A stretch of 64,000 nt of DNA, from NCBI GenBank assembly GCA_020025515.1, contig JAHHRZ010000006.1, forward strand, positions 43,150 to 107,149, given 5' to 3'. The position numbers and the translations under genes were made by a program. The DNA comes from Oscillospiraceae bacterium (GTDB taxonomy: Bacteria > Bacillota > Clostridia > Oscillospirales > Oscillospiraceae). This document shows positions 7,598 through 16,905 of the stretch, in pieces. Below the pieces are notes generated by a model. That model was not told where the DNA came from and did not search any database. It saw nothing but the letters and a program-made list of their open reading frames with translations. Within the stretch, counting starts at the first letter, position 1. Each line of letters begins with the position of its first letter.

Positions 7598-9340
7598 ATG
7601 GCGTTTCCCCAGGCTTTTTTGGAAGAGCTCATTGCCCGCAGCCCCATTGAGGATGTAGTGGGCCAATATGTTGCCATGACACGCCGAGGCAGCAACCTCT
7701 TCGGTCTTTGTCCCTTCCACGGAGAAAAGACCGCCTCGTTTTCCGTGGCGCCGGACAAGGGTATTTTTTACTGCTTCGGCTGCCACAAGGGCGGCGGCGT
7801 TGTCAATTTTATTATGGAGATCGAAAGCCTCAGCTATCCCGATGCCGTCCGGTTTCTGGCAAAGCGGGCGGGGCTGGAGGTGCCGGAGGATGCCCAGTAT
7901 CAAAGCCGCTACCGTCAGCAGGAACGGCTCTGGGCCTTATGCAAGGAGGCCGCCCGGTTTTTCCATAGCCAGCTATATTCCCCTGCGGGCGCAGAAGGGC
8001 TTCAGTACGCCCAAAAACGGGGCATCAGCAGGACCACTCTCACCAATTTCGGCATGGGCTTCGCCCCCAACAGCTGGACGGGGCTTCTGGATGCCATGAA
8101 GAAAAAGGGCTACACAGAGCAGGAGCTGTTAGATGCCGGTCTGGCCCTGCGGCATCAGACCAAAGGAACGGTTTACGACCGATTCCGCAACCGCCTCATG
8201 TTTCCCATTATCGATGTCCGGGGTCATGTCATCGGCTTTGGCGGCCGTGTCATGGACGACTCCACCCCCAAATACCTGAACTCCCCGGAAACCTTGATTT
8301 TCAACAAGCGGAAAAATCTCTTCGCCATGAATCTGGCGAAGAAAACCAAGGCCCCCCAGCTGATTCTGGTGGAGGGCTACATGGATGCCATCGCCCTGCA
8401 TCAATACGGATTCGACTGCGCCGTGGCCTCTCTGGGCACCGCCCTCACCGAGGAGCAGGTAACCCTGCTCTCCAAATATACCTCTCAGGTGGTCCTCATC
8501 TATGATGGGGACGAGGCGGGCCAGAACGCCACCCGCCGGGCCATGCCCATGCTGGAAAAAGCAGGGCTTCAGATGCGGGTGCTGCGGATTCCCAACGCCA
8601 AGGACCCCGACGAATTTCTGAAAAAATTCGGCCCGGACCGCTTCAAAATCCTTTTGGAGGATGCGGAAAATCAGCTGGAATATCAGCTTCAGGCCCTGGC
8701 CCGGAAGTTTGACCTGTCCCTGCCCGATCAGAAGGTGGAGTTTCTCAAGGCGGCGGCCGAGCTTCTGGCAACCGTGGGAAACGCCGTGGAGCGTGAGGTC
8801 TACGGGGCCCGGGCCGCGGAGGCCGCCGGTGTCACCTATGAAGCCCTGAAGCTGGAGATCTCCAAGGCCTTCAAGCGCCGCATGCGCCGGGAGCAGAAAA
8901 AGCAGGAGAAAATCGATCTGGCCCCCGCCCAGCAGCTGCGTCCAAAGAGCCGCACCATCCGCTATGACAATCTTCGCTCTGCCATGGCAGAAGAGGGCCT
9001 TCTGGGGCTGGTGCTTCGGGAGCCTGCGTTTCTGGATCTGGTGGATGTGGAGCCCAAAGAATTTTCCTGTGAGCTTCTGGGCAGATGCTTCCGGATGCTC
9101 ATGGAGCAGCACAAAGCAGGCTATCAGGTGAGCCTTGCCTCTCTGGAGGGCTTCACCCCGGAGGAAAGCTCCCATCTGGCGGGAGTGGCCCAGAAGCAGG
9201 AAGGCCCCGTAAAGGAAGAGGCCCTGCGGGACTATATGGCAGTGATTCACCGGCAGTACAGCCTGTCTCAGACCACCCAGCCCAATGACCTTATGGCTCT
9301 GCGGGACGCCATGCGGGACAAAAAGGGGTATAACGGCTGA
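7598..9340 (+). CDS. dnaG: DNA primase
   Basis: A 580-residue DnaG that makes RNA primers for the replication fork. The start at 7598 follows a GGAGGGAGG site; the ORF's earlier ATG is upstream of it. The N-terminal CHC2 zinc finger is visible near residues 38-65 (CPFHGEKT then YCFGCHKGG). The central TOPRIM catalytic domain shows LVEGYMDAIALHQ and IYDGDEAGQNA around residues 255-320. A C-terminal helicase-binding region follows (LRSAMAEEGLLGLVLREPAF onward). It heads an operon with two sigma-70-family genes, echoing the widespread dnaG-rpoD macromolecular synthesis operon. Confidence 0.97.
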   Translation: MAFPQAFLEELIARSPIEDVVGQYVAMTRRGSNLFGLCPFHGEKTASFSVAPDKGIFYCFGCHKGGGVVNFIMEIESLSYPDAVRFLAKRAGLEVPEDAQYQSRYRQQERLWALCKEAARFFHSQLYSPAGAEGLQYAQKRGISRTTLTNFGMGFAPNSWTGLLDAMKKKGYTEQELLDAGLALRHQTKGTVYDRFRNRLMFPIIDVRGHVIGFGGRVMDDSTPKYLNSPETLIFNKRKNLFAMNLAKKTKAPQLILVEGYMDAIALHQYGFDCAVASLGTALTEEQVTLLSKYTSQVVLIYDGDEAGQNATRRAMPMLEKAGLQMRVLRIPNAKDPDEFLKKFGPDRFKILLEDAENQLEYQLQALARKFDLSLPDQKVEFLKAAAELLATVGNAVEREVYGARAAEAAGVTYEALKLEISKAFKRRMRREQKKQEKIDLAPAQQLRPKSRTIRYDNLRSAMAEEGLLGLVLREPAFLDLVDVEPKEFSCELLGRCFRMLMEQHKAGYQVSLASLEGFTPEESSHLAGVAQKQEGPVKEEALRDYMAVIHRQYSLSQTTQPNDLMALRDAMRDKKGYNG

Positions 9341-9381
9341 GATCCATACTATCTTATACAGAGAAGGAAACGAGGGACTCT

Positions 9382-10239
9382 ATGGCAGCATTGACCAATT
9401 CGACCGCAGTTTTAGAAGACGGGCTGGGAGAATATCTCCGTCAGGTCCGCCTCATTCCCATGCTCACACCGGAGGAGGAACGGCTGCTTGCCGTCCGATG
9501 CGCCCAGGGTGATCCGGAGGCGCAGCGGACCCTGGTCAACAGCAACCTGCGTCTGGTGATTTCCATTGCAAAAGAATATACGGGCCGAGGTGTTCCCCTC
9601 ATGGACCTGATTCAGGAGGGCAATATCGGCCTGATCGTGGCCGCAAGGAAATTTGACTATCGTCTGGAATACCGCTTTTCTACCTATGCCACCAAATGGA
9701 TCCGGCAGGGCATTACCCGGTGCCTGATGAACCATGCAGGGCTCATCCGGGTGCCCATCCACACCGCCGAGCGGATGCGAAAGCTGATGGGTGCCAAGGC
9801 CGCTCTGATGCAGCGCTCCGGTCAGGAGCCGGATTTGCAGGCACTGTCCGCCGCCACCGGCATCCCCGCAGACAAGGTGGAAAAGCTTTTGCAGCTCATC
9901 CCGGAGACCTGCTCTCTGGATGCCCCGGCCGGGGAGGACGGAGACAGCACCATGGGCCAGCTGCTTGCCGATGATCGGGTGAAAGACCCCCAGGAAGCTC
10001 TGGTTCAGGCCCAGCTTCTGGAAACCATGGATCAGCTGCTTTCCCGGCTGACCCAGCGGCAGCAGACCATTCTGCGCCTGCACTTCGGCATGGATGACGG
10101 CATCTGTCACTCTCTGGAAGAGATCTCCGGGCAGCTGGGCATCTCCAAAGAGCGGGTCCGGCAGGTGGAGCGGCAGGCCTTTGACAAGCTCAAGCACATG
10201 GGTGCCGAGCTGGGACTGGAAGATTTTCGAGAAGAATAA
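9382..10239 (+). CDS. Sigma-70 family RNA polymerase sigma factor, RpoD-like, short
   Basis: A 285-residue sigma factor with regions 1.2 to 4.2 but no region 1.1 or non-conserved insert. Region 2 shows LRLVISIAKEYTGRG, LMDLIQEGNIGL and FSTYATKWIRQGITR; the usual WW of the promoter-melting TYATWWIRQ block is KW here. Region 3 has RVPIHTAERM, and region 4.2 a normal helix-turn-helix (SLEEISGQLGISKERVRQVE). The position after dnaG is that of the housekeeping rpoD, and it may be the main sigma factor, but it is shorter than most RpoD. A purine-rich site (AAGGAAACGAGG) precedes the ATG. It is followed after 17 bp by a degenerate paralogue. Confidence 0.9.
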   Translation: MAALTNSTAVLEDGLGEYLRQVRLIPMLTPEEERLLAVRCAQGDPEAQRTLVNSNLRLVISIAKEYTGRGVPLMDLIQEGNIGLIVAARKFDYRLEYRFSTYATKWIRQGITRCLMNHAGLIRVPIHTAERMRKLMGAKAALMQRSGQEPDLQALSAATGIPADKVEKLLQLIPETCSLDAPAGEDGDSTMGQLLADDRVKDPQEALVQAQLLETMDQLLSRLTQRQQTILRLHFGMDDGICHSLEEISGQLGISKERVRQVERQAFDKLKHMGAELGLEDFREE

Positions 10240-10256
10240 TTTAGGGAGGAACCGCC

Positions 10257-11264
10257 ATGACATTGGAGTTAGAATTAGAACTGGAAGAGCCGGGCTGGCG
10301 CAAGGCCATCGACCTGATGGCCCCCGGAACGGAAATTCCCGTGGAGCGATTTTTTGCCATTCTGGGCAGTGCCGATGAAGAGGAGGCCATGCAGGCCGCC
10401 CTGGCCCTGGAACTGCGGGGCGTGGGGCTGGATGTCTCCCATCTGCCCCAGTATACCATCGGCCAGCTGGGTCAGCGGCTGATGCAGGAGGCAGCCCTGG
10501 TGCGGGCAGGTGCCATCCCCGAGGGTCTCAAATCCGATGATCCCCTCAAGATATACTGCAACGACCTAAACCGCCTGTGCCGCCTCTCCGAGGAGGAGGC
10601 ACGGCAGCTGTTTCTCCGGAGAGATCTCAACGGCCTTACGGAGGGACTTCTCTGGCTGGTGGCCCAGGAGGCCCCCAACTATGCAGGTCAGGGCGTGCTT
10701 CTGCTGGACCTTATGCAGGAAGGTGCCATGGGGCTCATGAGCGCCGCCGGGAATTTGGAAACACCCCTGCTCCCCAGTGCGGTCTGGCACATCCGGCAGG
10801 CCATGGCCAGAGCGGTGGCCCTGCATTATCTAATTTCCGGAGAAGCCCAGCGGCTTTTGGCCTCCGTGCGGGCCTATCAGAAGGCAGACCGGCGGCTTTT
10901 GGAGCGCCTGGGACGGAATCCCGGCCCGGAGGAGCTGGCGTTGGAGCTGGGCAAATCCGTGGAGGATGTGCAGCAGATTGCCAAAATGGTCTCCGACGCC
11001 GCCAATGCGGCCCGGACTCAGGCCCCCCAGGAACCGGAGAAGGAACCGGAATCCGTGGAGGACTCCGCCTATTTCCAGCTGCGGGCACAGGTGGAGGAGC
11101 TTCTGTCCCGGCTGGAGCCTATGGATCAGAAGCTGTTGCAGCTGCGCTTTGGTCTGGACGGCCGGAAGCCCAAGTCTCAGGCAGAAGCCGCCGTGGAGCT
11201 GGGGATCACCCTTGTCCAGCTTCAGACCAGAGAGGCACAGGCCATGGCCTTGCTTCGTCAATAG
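10257..11264 (+). CDS. Degenerate sigma-70-like protein
   Basis: A 335-residue protein with the full RpoD domain order but eroded DNA-contacting parts. Residues 14-65 resemble region 1.1. DDPLKIYCNDLNRL near 94 matches region 1.2, LLLDLMQEGAMGLMSAA near 145 matches region 2.2, and SAVWHIRQAMARAV near 177 matches the end of region 2, but the FSTYAT element and its aromatic residues are gone. Region 3 is recognisable (LGRNPGPEELALELG). Region 4.1 is strong (MDQKLLQLRFGLDG), yet the recognition helix of region 4.2 is poorly conserved. It could bind core RNA polymerase without normal promoter recognition, for example as a modulator. GGGAGGA precedes the ATG, the frame is open throughout, and a terminator follows directly. 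Confidence 0.75.
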   Translation: MTLELELELEEPGWRKAIDLMAPGTEIPVERFFAILGSADEEEAMQAALALELRGVGLDVSHLPQYTIGQLGQRLMQEAALVRAGAIPEGLKSDDPLKIYCNDLNRLCRLSEEEARQLFLRRDLNGLTEGLLWLVAQEAPNYAGQGVLLLDLMQEGAMGLMSAAGNLETPLLPSAVWHIRQAMARAVALHYLISGEAQRLLASVRAYQKADRRLLERLGRNPGPEELALELGKSVEDVQQIAKMVSDAANAARTQAPQEPEKEPESVEDSAYFQLRAQVEELLSRLEPMDQKLLQLRFGLDGRKPKSQAEAAVELGITLVQLQTREAQAMALLRQ

Positions 11265-11271
11265 AATCATC

Positions 11272-11303
11272 AGGGCTGTCTTTGCAAAAGGACAGCCCTT
11301 TTT
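11272..11303 (+). terminator. Terminator of the dnaG-sigma operon
   Basis: AGGGCTGTC (11272-11280) pairs with GACAGCCCT (11291-11299), followed by T residues. It starts 7 bp after the second sigma gene's stop codon. Confidence 0.9.
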
Positions 11304-11469
11304 GCGTGCTTTTTTCCTACTGTTTACAAAGCCCGGAAAGGTCTCTTCTTTTGCGCCCCGACGTTGCGCTCCTTCCTTCCCTCTCGCTGCCCCGCAAAGA
11401 AACGTCCGTAAAATTCTTTCCGCAAATCGGAAATGAAATTGAAACAAATCACAGAATTTCCGGGATTTA

Positions 11470-11498
11470 TTGACACTTCCCGGCAGATGTGATAAAAT
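11470..11498 (+). promoter_or_regulatory. Promoter of the surface polysaccharide operon
   Basis: TTGACA (11470-11475), 17-bp spacer, TAAAAT (11493-11498), about 60 bp before the first gene. The stretch 11304-11469 contains no gene that I can support. Confidence 0.8.
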
Positions 11499-11560
11499 TT
11501 TATGAATACTGTTTTAGATCGTTCCTGCCATATACGGGAGCAATTCTTGGAGGTTTTTCT

Positions 11561-13048
11561 ATGACTTCTCAGCGGGTCTCGCCTTGGTCTCGCTTCGGCA
11601 AGCTTCCCACATTTGTGTTTATCCTGTGCATTTCCCAGCCCCTCATGGATGTGCTGTCCTACTGGGTGGAGGAGCTGCAAATCAGCAATGCCATTACCCT
11701 GGTTCTGCGCTTTGCCATGCTGGCCGTCATCGCATTGGCCGGCTACCGTGTGAGCCGCCGCCGCAGGGTTTACTGGATGGGCGCCGGGATTCTGGCTGTC
11801 CTGACTGCGGGGCATGTCTGGGCCCAGCTGGGGCCGGGCTACGGGGCTGTGACGGGAGACCTTGCCAATCTGCTGCGCATCTATCAGATGCCCATATGCA
11901 CGGTCTGTTTTATCAGCTTTCTGCGTGCGGACCCGGATGTTCTGCCGGCCCTGCGCAAGGGCTTCTTCTGGAACATTCTCATCATTGCTCTGGTGGAGAT
12001 TTTGAGCCTTTTGACAAATACCAACCCCTATACTTACCGCAACAGCCGGGAAGGTCTGTTGGGCTGGTTCTATTTTGCCAACAGCCAGAGCGCCATTTTG
12101 TCCGCCGCCGCCCCCGTTGCCATAGCCTGGGCCATAGAAACGCTTAAAAAGCGGCCTGTGATCCTGACTCTCGTCATGGTAGTCAATCTGGGTCTATTGT
12201 ACGGTCTGGGCACAAGACTGGCTTATCTGGGCCTTTTCGCCGCGGGCATGGGGCTTGTGATCTCCCTGCTGCTCATTGACCGAAAGCAGAAAAGAACCAT
12301 GGTGTCCCTGCTGCTGGTCACGGTGCTGTTTCTGGGGGCGTTTCCCCTCTCTCCTATGTATCGCAACCAGAAAACCGTTTCAGAAAATGCGGTAAAAAAG
12401 CAGAATCATATCAACAGTCTGGTGAGCACCCAGAACTTTCTGCGGCACAGGCAGGATCTCATGGCCGCCGCAGACCCGGAGCCGGGGCAGCTGCGGCCCA
12501 TGGGCACCCCCTTCCGGGAGGATTCCCGGCTTGGGCCTCTGGAACTGGCCTATGAATCCTATCTGGGCGGGCTGGTGCACCGATTCGGTCTGGAACGGGT
12601 GGCGGAGCTTTATGGGTATTCCACCAAGGTCTCTGACCTTTCCAATATCCGAAAGCTGCGCATCAACTATTGCAGGCTTTTAATGCAGGACCGCCCGGTG
12701 AGCAGTCTTTTATTCGGTCTGGAGCTTGGGGACCTGACCTGGGAAGGCTATATCTATGATGTGGAAAATGACCTGCACGGCATTTTCTTCCAGTGCGGTG
12801 CCGTTGGCCTGCTGCTCATGGTGCTGTTTTTAGCCTGGTTCCCCATCCGGATCCTGTGGGTCCTGATCCGGGATTGGAGACGCTATTTTACATTGCAGGC
12901 AGCATCCTTCGGCATTGGGTTCCTGACCTCCATGACCCATGTGTGGGCAACTGCCGGCATGCTCCGGCGGCCCAATGCCTCCATTTATCTGTCCGTCATT
13001 TTGGCCGCCATTTTCTGGCTGTCCCGGCCTGACCAGGCCGAAATCTAG
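11561..13048 (+). CDS. O-antigen ligase/polymerase-like membrane protein (Wzy-like), copy 1
   Basis: A 495-residue polytopic membrane protein with about ten or more hydrophobic segments and a large extracytoplasmic loop near residues 270-400, the layout of Wzy polymerases and O-antigen ligases. The start at 11561 has TTGGAGG 7 nt upstream. It is a clear paralogue of the next gene: both share CISQPLMD/CQPLMD near the N-terminus, GTRLAYLG in the middle, FPLSPMYR / LPLSPMYV before the loop, IYDVENDLHGIFF / IYDVENDFHGIYF, and a C-terminal LRRPNAS segment. The likely role is polymerising or ligating lipid-linked glycan on the outer membrane face; the substrate is unknown. It heads the operon. Confidence 0.75.
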   Translation: MTSQRVSPWSRFGKLPTFVFILCISQPLMDVLSYWVEELQISNAITLVLRFAMLAVIALAGYRVSRRRRVYWMGAGILAVLTAGHVWAQLGPGYGAVTGDLANLLRIYQMPICTVCFISFLRADPDVLPALRKGFFWNILIIALVEILSLLTNTNPYTYRNSREGLLGWFYFANSQSAILSAAAPVAIAWAIETLKKRPVILTLVMVVNLGLLYGLGTRLAYLGLFAAGMGLVISLLLIDRKQKRTMVSLLLVTVLFLGAFPLSPMYRNQKTVSENAVKKQNHINSLVSTQNFLRHRQDLMAAADPEPGQLRPMGTPFREDSRLGPLELAYESYLGGLVHRFGLERVAELYGYSTKVSDLSNIRKLRINYCRLLMQDRPVSSLLFGLELGDLTWEGYIYDVENDLHGIFFQCGAVGLLLMVLFLAWFPIRILWVLIRDWRRYFTLQAASFGIGFLTSMTHVWATAGMLRRPNASIYLSVILAAIFWLSRPDQAEI

Positions 13049-13122
13049 GGGCTTTTCCTGTTTTGGATACTGCCGTTACGCACCCTTCATGTGATAGAAT
13101 CAGAAAGGATTGTAAGAGATAT

Positions 13123-14607
13123 ATGAAATTAAAAACCACCTTAAAAAACCATATCCCCGCATTGATCGCCGCGTTGTTTATCTGTCAGCCCCTTATGGAT
13201 ATCATTTCCTTCTGGTTTCAGGAGTGGGGCGTTTCCTCTCTGCCCACCCTGGTGATGCGCTTTGGGATCCTGGGTCTCACCATTTTGCTGGGCTTTTTCC
13301 TTTCTGATCGAAAATGGATCTATTACACCACCGCCGGTGTTGTGGCCCTGATTGCCATGGGGCACATCTGGGCCTGCACCCAGGTGCCCGGGGGATATCA
13401 GCAGCCCTTTGCCGATCTCACCAACTATATCCGTGTGGTGCAGATGCCTATTACCGTCCTGTGTCTCATTTCTTTCCTGCGGGCCAACCCCAAAGGTTTT
13501 GAGGGAATGCAGTTCGGTCTGGTGTTTGCCCTGATCCTCACCCTTGCGGTGGAGGCCATCAGCGTGGTCACCGGCACCGATCCTCACACCTACAGCGACG
13601 GTCTGGGCGTTCTGGGCTGGTTCAACAATACCAACTCCCAGAGCTCCAATCTCTGCGTCCTGGTTCCCATTACTCTGGCCTGGATGCTGACCAGAAAGGA
13701 GCGGAGCCTTTCCGTGTTCTGCCTGACCACCATTGCAGGCTGCGGCGCTCTGTACTTCTTCGGCACCCGTCTGGCCTACCTGGGCATCTATGCCCTGTGC
13801 ATCGGTCTGGCGGTGTCCATTCTCATGGTTCGGCGGAAGGATTGGAAAATCAGCGTCTTTCTGTTCGCTCTGGCCATTGGCTTCACCGCCATTCTCCCCC
13901 TGTCTCCCATGTATGTCCATATGCAGGTGAACAGCAACATCCAGAGCAACCGCCAAAACGATGTGAACACCCGTCTGGACGGAGACCTGGAAGAGATCAA
14001 GCAGCGTCTGGAAAAGGAGCATAATAAGGACGACAACGATTCGGATGATGACGATGAACTCACCGAAGAGGAGCGTCAAAAGCTGATTCAGCAGCTGACC
14101 CCCGTATATGAACACTATGTGTCGGACTTTGTGGATATCTTCGGCATTGAAAAAACCCTGGAAATGTACGACTATTCCATCAACATCTATGATTTCTGCG
14201 ATGTTCGACCGAAGAAAATCATGTTTGCCCGGATGCTCATGAACAATTCCCCTGTCAGCGCCAACTTCTTCGGCGTGAACCTGGCCCGGTTTACCGTGGG
14301 AGAAAACATCTATGATGTGGAAAATGACTTCCATGGGATCTATTTCCTCTTTGGCGGTGTGGGCCTTGGCGCCATGCTCCTGTTCATGGGCTATTTCATC
14401 TATCTGGTCATTTGGGCCCTTGTAAAAAATCCAAAAAAATATTACACCATGGAGGCCGCCTCCTATGGCATTGCGCTATTGGTATGTCTGGCCCATGTGT
14501 ATAACACCGCCGGTGTCCTGCGCCGGCCCAATGCGTCTGTATTCCTGTCCGCTATTTTCGCCGGCATTTACTATCTGGTGAAAATCAAGGACTATGAAAA
14601 ATCCTAA
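13123..14607 (+). CDS. O-antigen ligase/polymerase-like membrane protein (Wzy-like), copy 2
   Basis: A 494-residue polytopic membrane protein, paralogous to the gene before it (same CQPLMD, GTRLAYLG, LPLSPMY, YDVENDFHG and LRRPNAS blocks in the same order). The extracytoplasmic loop differs: here it carries a very acidic segment at about residues 305-325 (DDNDSDDDDELTEEE), encoded near 14030-14080, that copy 1 lacks. The ATG at 13123 gives a product that aligns with copy 1; AAAGGA lies 13 nt upstream. The stop lies 19 bp before the glycosyltransferase start. Either a polymerase/ligase pair acting on the same glycan, or two enzymes with different acceptors. Confidence 0.75.
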   Translation: MKLKTTLKNHIPALIAALFICQPLMDIISFWFQEWGVSSLPTLVMRFGILGLTILLGFFLSDRKWIYYTTAGVVALIAMGHIWACTQVPGGYQQPFADLTNYIRVVQMPITVLCLISFLRANPKGFEGMQFGLVFALILTLAVEAISVVTGTDPHTYSDGLGVLGWFNNTNSQSSNLCVLVPITLAWMLTRKERSLSVFCLTTIAGCGALYFFGTRLAYLGIYALCIGLAVSILMVRRKDWKISVFLFALAIGFTAILPLSPMYVHMQVNSNIQSNRQNDVNTRLDGDLEEIKQRLEKEHNKDDNDSDDDDELTEEERQKLIQQLTPVYEHYVSDFVDIFGIEKTLEMYDYSINIYDFCDVRPKKIMFARMLMNNSPVSANFFGVNLARFTVGENIYDVENDFHGIYFLFGGVGLGAMLLFMGYFIYLVIWALVKNPKKYYTMEAASYGIALLVCLAHVYNTAGVLRRPNASVFLSAIFAGIYYLVKIKDYEKS

Positions 14608-14626
14608 CCGTACAGGAGGTCTCACC

Positions 14627-15607
14627 ATGTTGTTAAGCATTGTCATCCCCGTTTATAACACCAAAGAATATTTGGAATCCTGTCTGAATTCCATTCTTGC
14701 CTGCGACTGCGCCGACTGTGAGATTTTGCTCATTGACGACGGCTCCACCGACGGGGTCTGCCCTGCTCTGTGTGACCGTCTGGCCGCAGAGCACAGCCCT
14801 CTGGTTCGGGTCATTCACCAGGAAAACAAAGGTCTGGGCGGTGCCCGCAACACTGGCCTGGAAGCTGCCTGCGGCGAGTATGTCTTCTTCCCCGACAGCG
14901 ACGATACCGTAGAGCCGGAAACCCTGACCGTTCTCAAAAACACCATTCGGGAAACCAACGCCGACATCATCTCCTTTAACTTCTCTTCCGATGACGGAGA
15001 AGGCCATCTCACCCCCATGGAGGCCAACTACTTCCACAGTGAGGTTCCCTTCCGTCTCCTGGACCGGCCGGAATTTTTGCTGTCTATGCCCAGTGCCTGG
15101 AGCCGTGTGTGGCGCAGAAGGCTGTTCCTGGATTCTGAGATTCGCTACCCCAGCCGGGTCTGGTACGAAGATATCCGAACTTCCATGAAGCTTTTCTGTC
15201 TGGCAAAGTCCATTGTGACCATTCCCAATCATCTGTACCGCTATCTCCAGCGGCCCGGCTCCATTATGCACTCGTCTAACGTGGGGAGAAACCGGGAAAT
15301 CATAGAGGCACTTGATGATCTTTTAAGCTGGTACGAAGAAAATGGCCTGCTGGAGTCCTATCGGGACATTCTGTGCCGGCTGTGCATCGACCATCTGTAT
15401 GTGGCCGCTTCCGTGCGGGTGGCACTGGCAGACCCCCACCATCCCCTTCTCGGGGAGTTTGCCTCCTACCTCCAGACCCATTTCCCCGACTACCGAAGCA
15501 ACCCCTACCTGAACCAGATCCCCACCTTGCGGAAGCTGGCCTTTCGGCTCCTGGAAAAGAAACGCTACAAAACACTGCGTCTTTTGTTCCGCATCAAGGG
15601 CAACTGA
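14627..15607 (+). CDS. Glycosyltransferase family 2
   Basis: A 326-residue GT-A fold glycosyltransferase. The N-terminus LLSIVIPVYNTKEYLESCL, the nucleotide-binding DDGSTDG near residue 40 and the metal-binding DSDDTVEP near residue 90 are typical of family 2. No membrane segment is obvious, so it should work on the cytoplasmic face, adding sugar residues to a lipid-linked precursor. The start at 14627 is fixed by AGGAGG 8 nt upstream. It sits between the Wzy-like pair and the flippase in the same operon. The sugar donor cannot be inferred. Confidence 0.88.
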   Translation: MLLSIVIPVYNTKEYLESCLNSILACDCADCEILLIDDGSTDGVCPALCDRLAAEHSPLVRVIHQENKGLGGARNTGLEAACGEYVFFPDSDDTVEPETLTVLKNTIRETNADIISFNFSSDDGEGHLTPMEANYFHSEVPFRLLDRPEFLLSMPSAWSRVWRRRLFLDSEIRYPSRVWYEDIRTSMKLFCLAKSIVTIPNHLYRYLQRPGSIMHSSNVGRNREIIEALDDLLSWYEENGLLESYRDILCRLCIDHLYVAASVRVALADPHHPLLGEFASYLQTHFPDYRSNPYLNQIPTLRKLAFRLLEKKRYKTLRLLFRIKGN

Positions 15608-15630
15608 TTCCATAGAAAAGAGGCAACAGA

Positions 15631-16902
15631 TTGAAACTGCGTAAACCCAATTTGACACAGAGCAAAGGCGCTTTGCTGAAAAACACCGCCATGCTCTATA
15701 TTCTTCAGTTCTCCACCTATTTCCTGGGTCTTATGGTGACCCCCTACGAGACCCGTGTGCTGGGAGACGAGATTTTCGGCTATCTTGGGGCCTCCACCGC
15801 CATTATGGTCTATTTCCAGCTGATTATTGATTTCGGCTTTCTTCTGTCTGCCACGGAGGAGGTCTCCCGGTCCCGCTCGGACCAGGAGGCCCTGTGTACG
15901 ATCTTTACCTCTGTGACTCTGGCAAAGCTGATGCTGGCCGGTATTTCCGCGGTGGTGCTGGTGTGTCTGTGCAACATGATCCCCGCCTGGGAGCAGAAGA
16001 AAACCCTGCTGTATCTCACCTTCGTGGCCACCTTCCTCACCTCCATGATGCCCGATTATCTCTATCGGGGTCTGGAGAAAATGAGCGCCATTACCCTGCG
16101 CACCGTGGCCATCCGGGTATTTTTCACCTGCTCCATTTTCTTCTTCCTCAAAAAGCCGGAGGATATCTGCATCATCCCCATCCTCAATATCATCGGCAAC
16201 GGCGTGGCTCTGTTCTTTGCCTATCTCCACCTGTCCAAGCGGCTGAATATTCGGTTCTGCCGGGTCCGAACACGTGACATTGCCAACACCCTGCGCCGCT
16301 CCTCCACCTTCTTCTACTCCCGAATGGCCACCACTGCCTACACTGCCCTCAACACCGTGATTCTGGACATTATCTCCGGCAGCGGCGTGCAGACCAGCTA
16401 CTATACTTCCGCTAACACCCTGATAACCGCCGGAAAGAACGGCCTGTCCCCCATTTCCGACAGTCTCTATCCCTACATGGCCCTGCACCGGGACTTTAAG
16501 CTGGTGAAAAAGATCCTGCTGGTCTTTGAGCCCATCTGCATTGCGGTGTGCACGGTGGCCTTTATCTGGGCGGAAGATCTGTGCCTCATGTTCTTTGGTC
16601 CCGACTTCGGCCCCACAGGACAGGTGCTGCGGGCCATGCTTCCCATCGGCGTGGTGATCCTGCCCAGCTATGTGCTGGGATTCCCCACCATGACCGCCAT
16701 GGGCCTTTCCAAGCACGCAAACCTGTCTGTGATCGTGGGCTCTGTCTTCCATGTGTGCATGCTGTCCCTGCTTTTTGTGACCCAGAACCTCAACATGGTC
16801 AGTCTGGGCCTTACCGTCTCTCTCACCGAGACTGTGATCCTCATTTATCGTATTGTCATCATTGTGAAAAACCGTCATATTATGAGACATCAGGAGGCCT
16901 GA
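15631..16902 (+). CDS. Polysaccharide flippase (Wzx/MATE-like, oligosaccharide exporter family)
   Basis: A 423-residue membrane protein with about twelve hydrophobic segments, resembling Wzx flippases that move undecaprenyl-linked oligosaccharides across the membrane. The N-terminal pattern (LKNTAMLYILQFSTYFLGL, TPYETRVLG) matches the family. The start codon is TTG at 15631 with AAAAGAGG 7 nt upstream. Its presence next to two Wzy-like proteins indicates Wzx/Wzy-dependent assembly rather than an ABC-type teichoic acid exporter. AGGAGG for the next gene overlaps its last codons, so the two are coupled. Confidence 0.85.
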   Translation: MKLRKPNLTQSKGALLKNTAMLYILQFSTYFLGLMVTPYETRVLGDEIFGYLGASTAIMVYFQLIIDFGFLLSATEEVSRSRSDQEALCTIFTSVTLAKLMLAGISAVVLVCLCNMIPAWEQKKTLLYLTFVATFLTSMMPDYLYRGLEKMSAITLRTVAIRVFFTCSIFFFLKKPEDICIIPILNIIGNGVALFFAYLHLSKRLNIRFCRVRTRDIANTLRRSSTFFYSRMATTAYTALNTVILDIISGSGVQTSYYTSANTLITAGKNGLSPISDSLYPYMALHRDFKLVKKILLVFEPICIAVCTVAFIWAEDLCLMFFGPDFGPTGQVLRAMLPIGVVILPSYVLGFPTMTAMGLSKHANLSVIVGSVFHVCMLSLLFVTQNLNMVSLGLTVSLTETVILIYRIVIIVKNRHIMRHQEA

Positions 16903-16905
16903 ACC

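Noticed and set aside
7277..7903. 208-codon minus-strand frame upstream of rplS
   Set aside because: It reads through the divergent dnaG promoter and the antisense of the dnaG start. No Shine-Dalgarno and no family match.
10257..11264. The second sigma-like gene as a pseudogene
   Set aside because: The frame is open over 335 codons, with a good ribosome binding site, tight spacing and a terminator. The losses are concentrated in DNA-contacting parts rather than spread at random.
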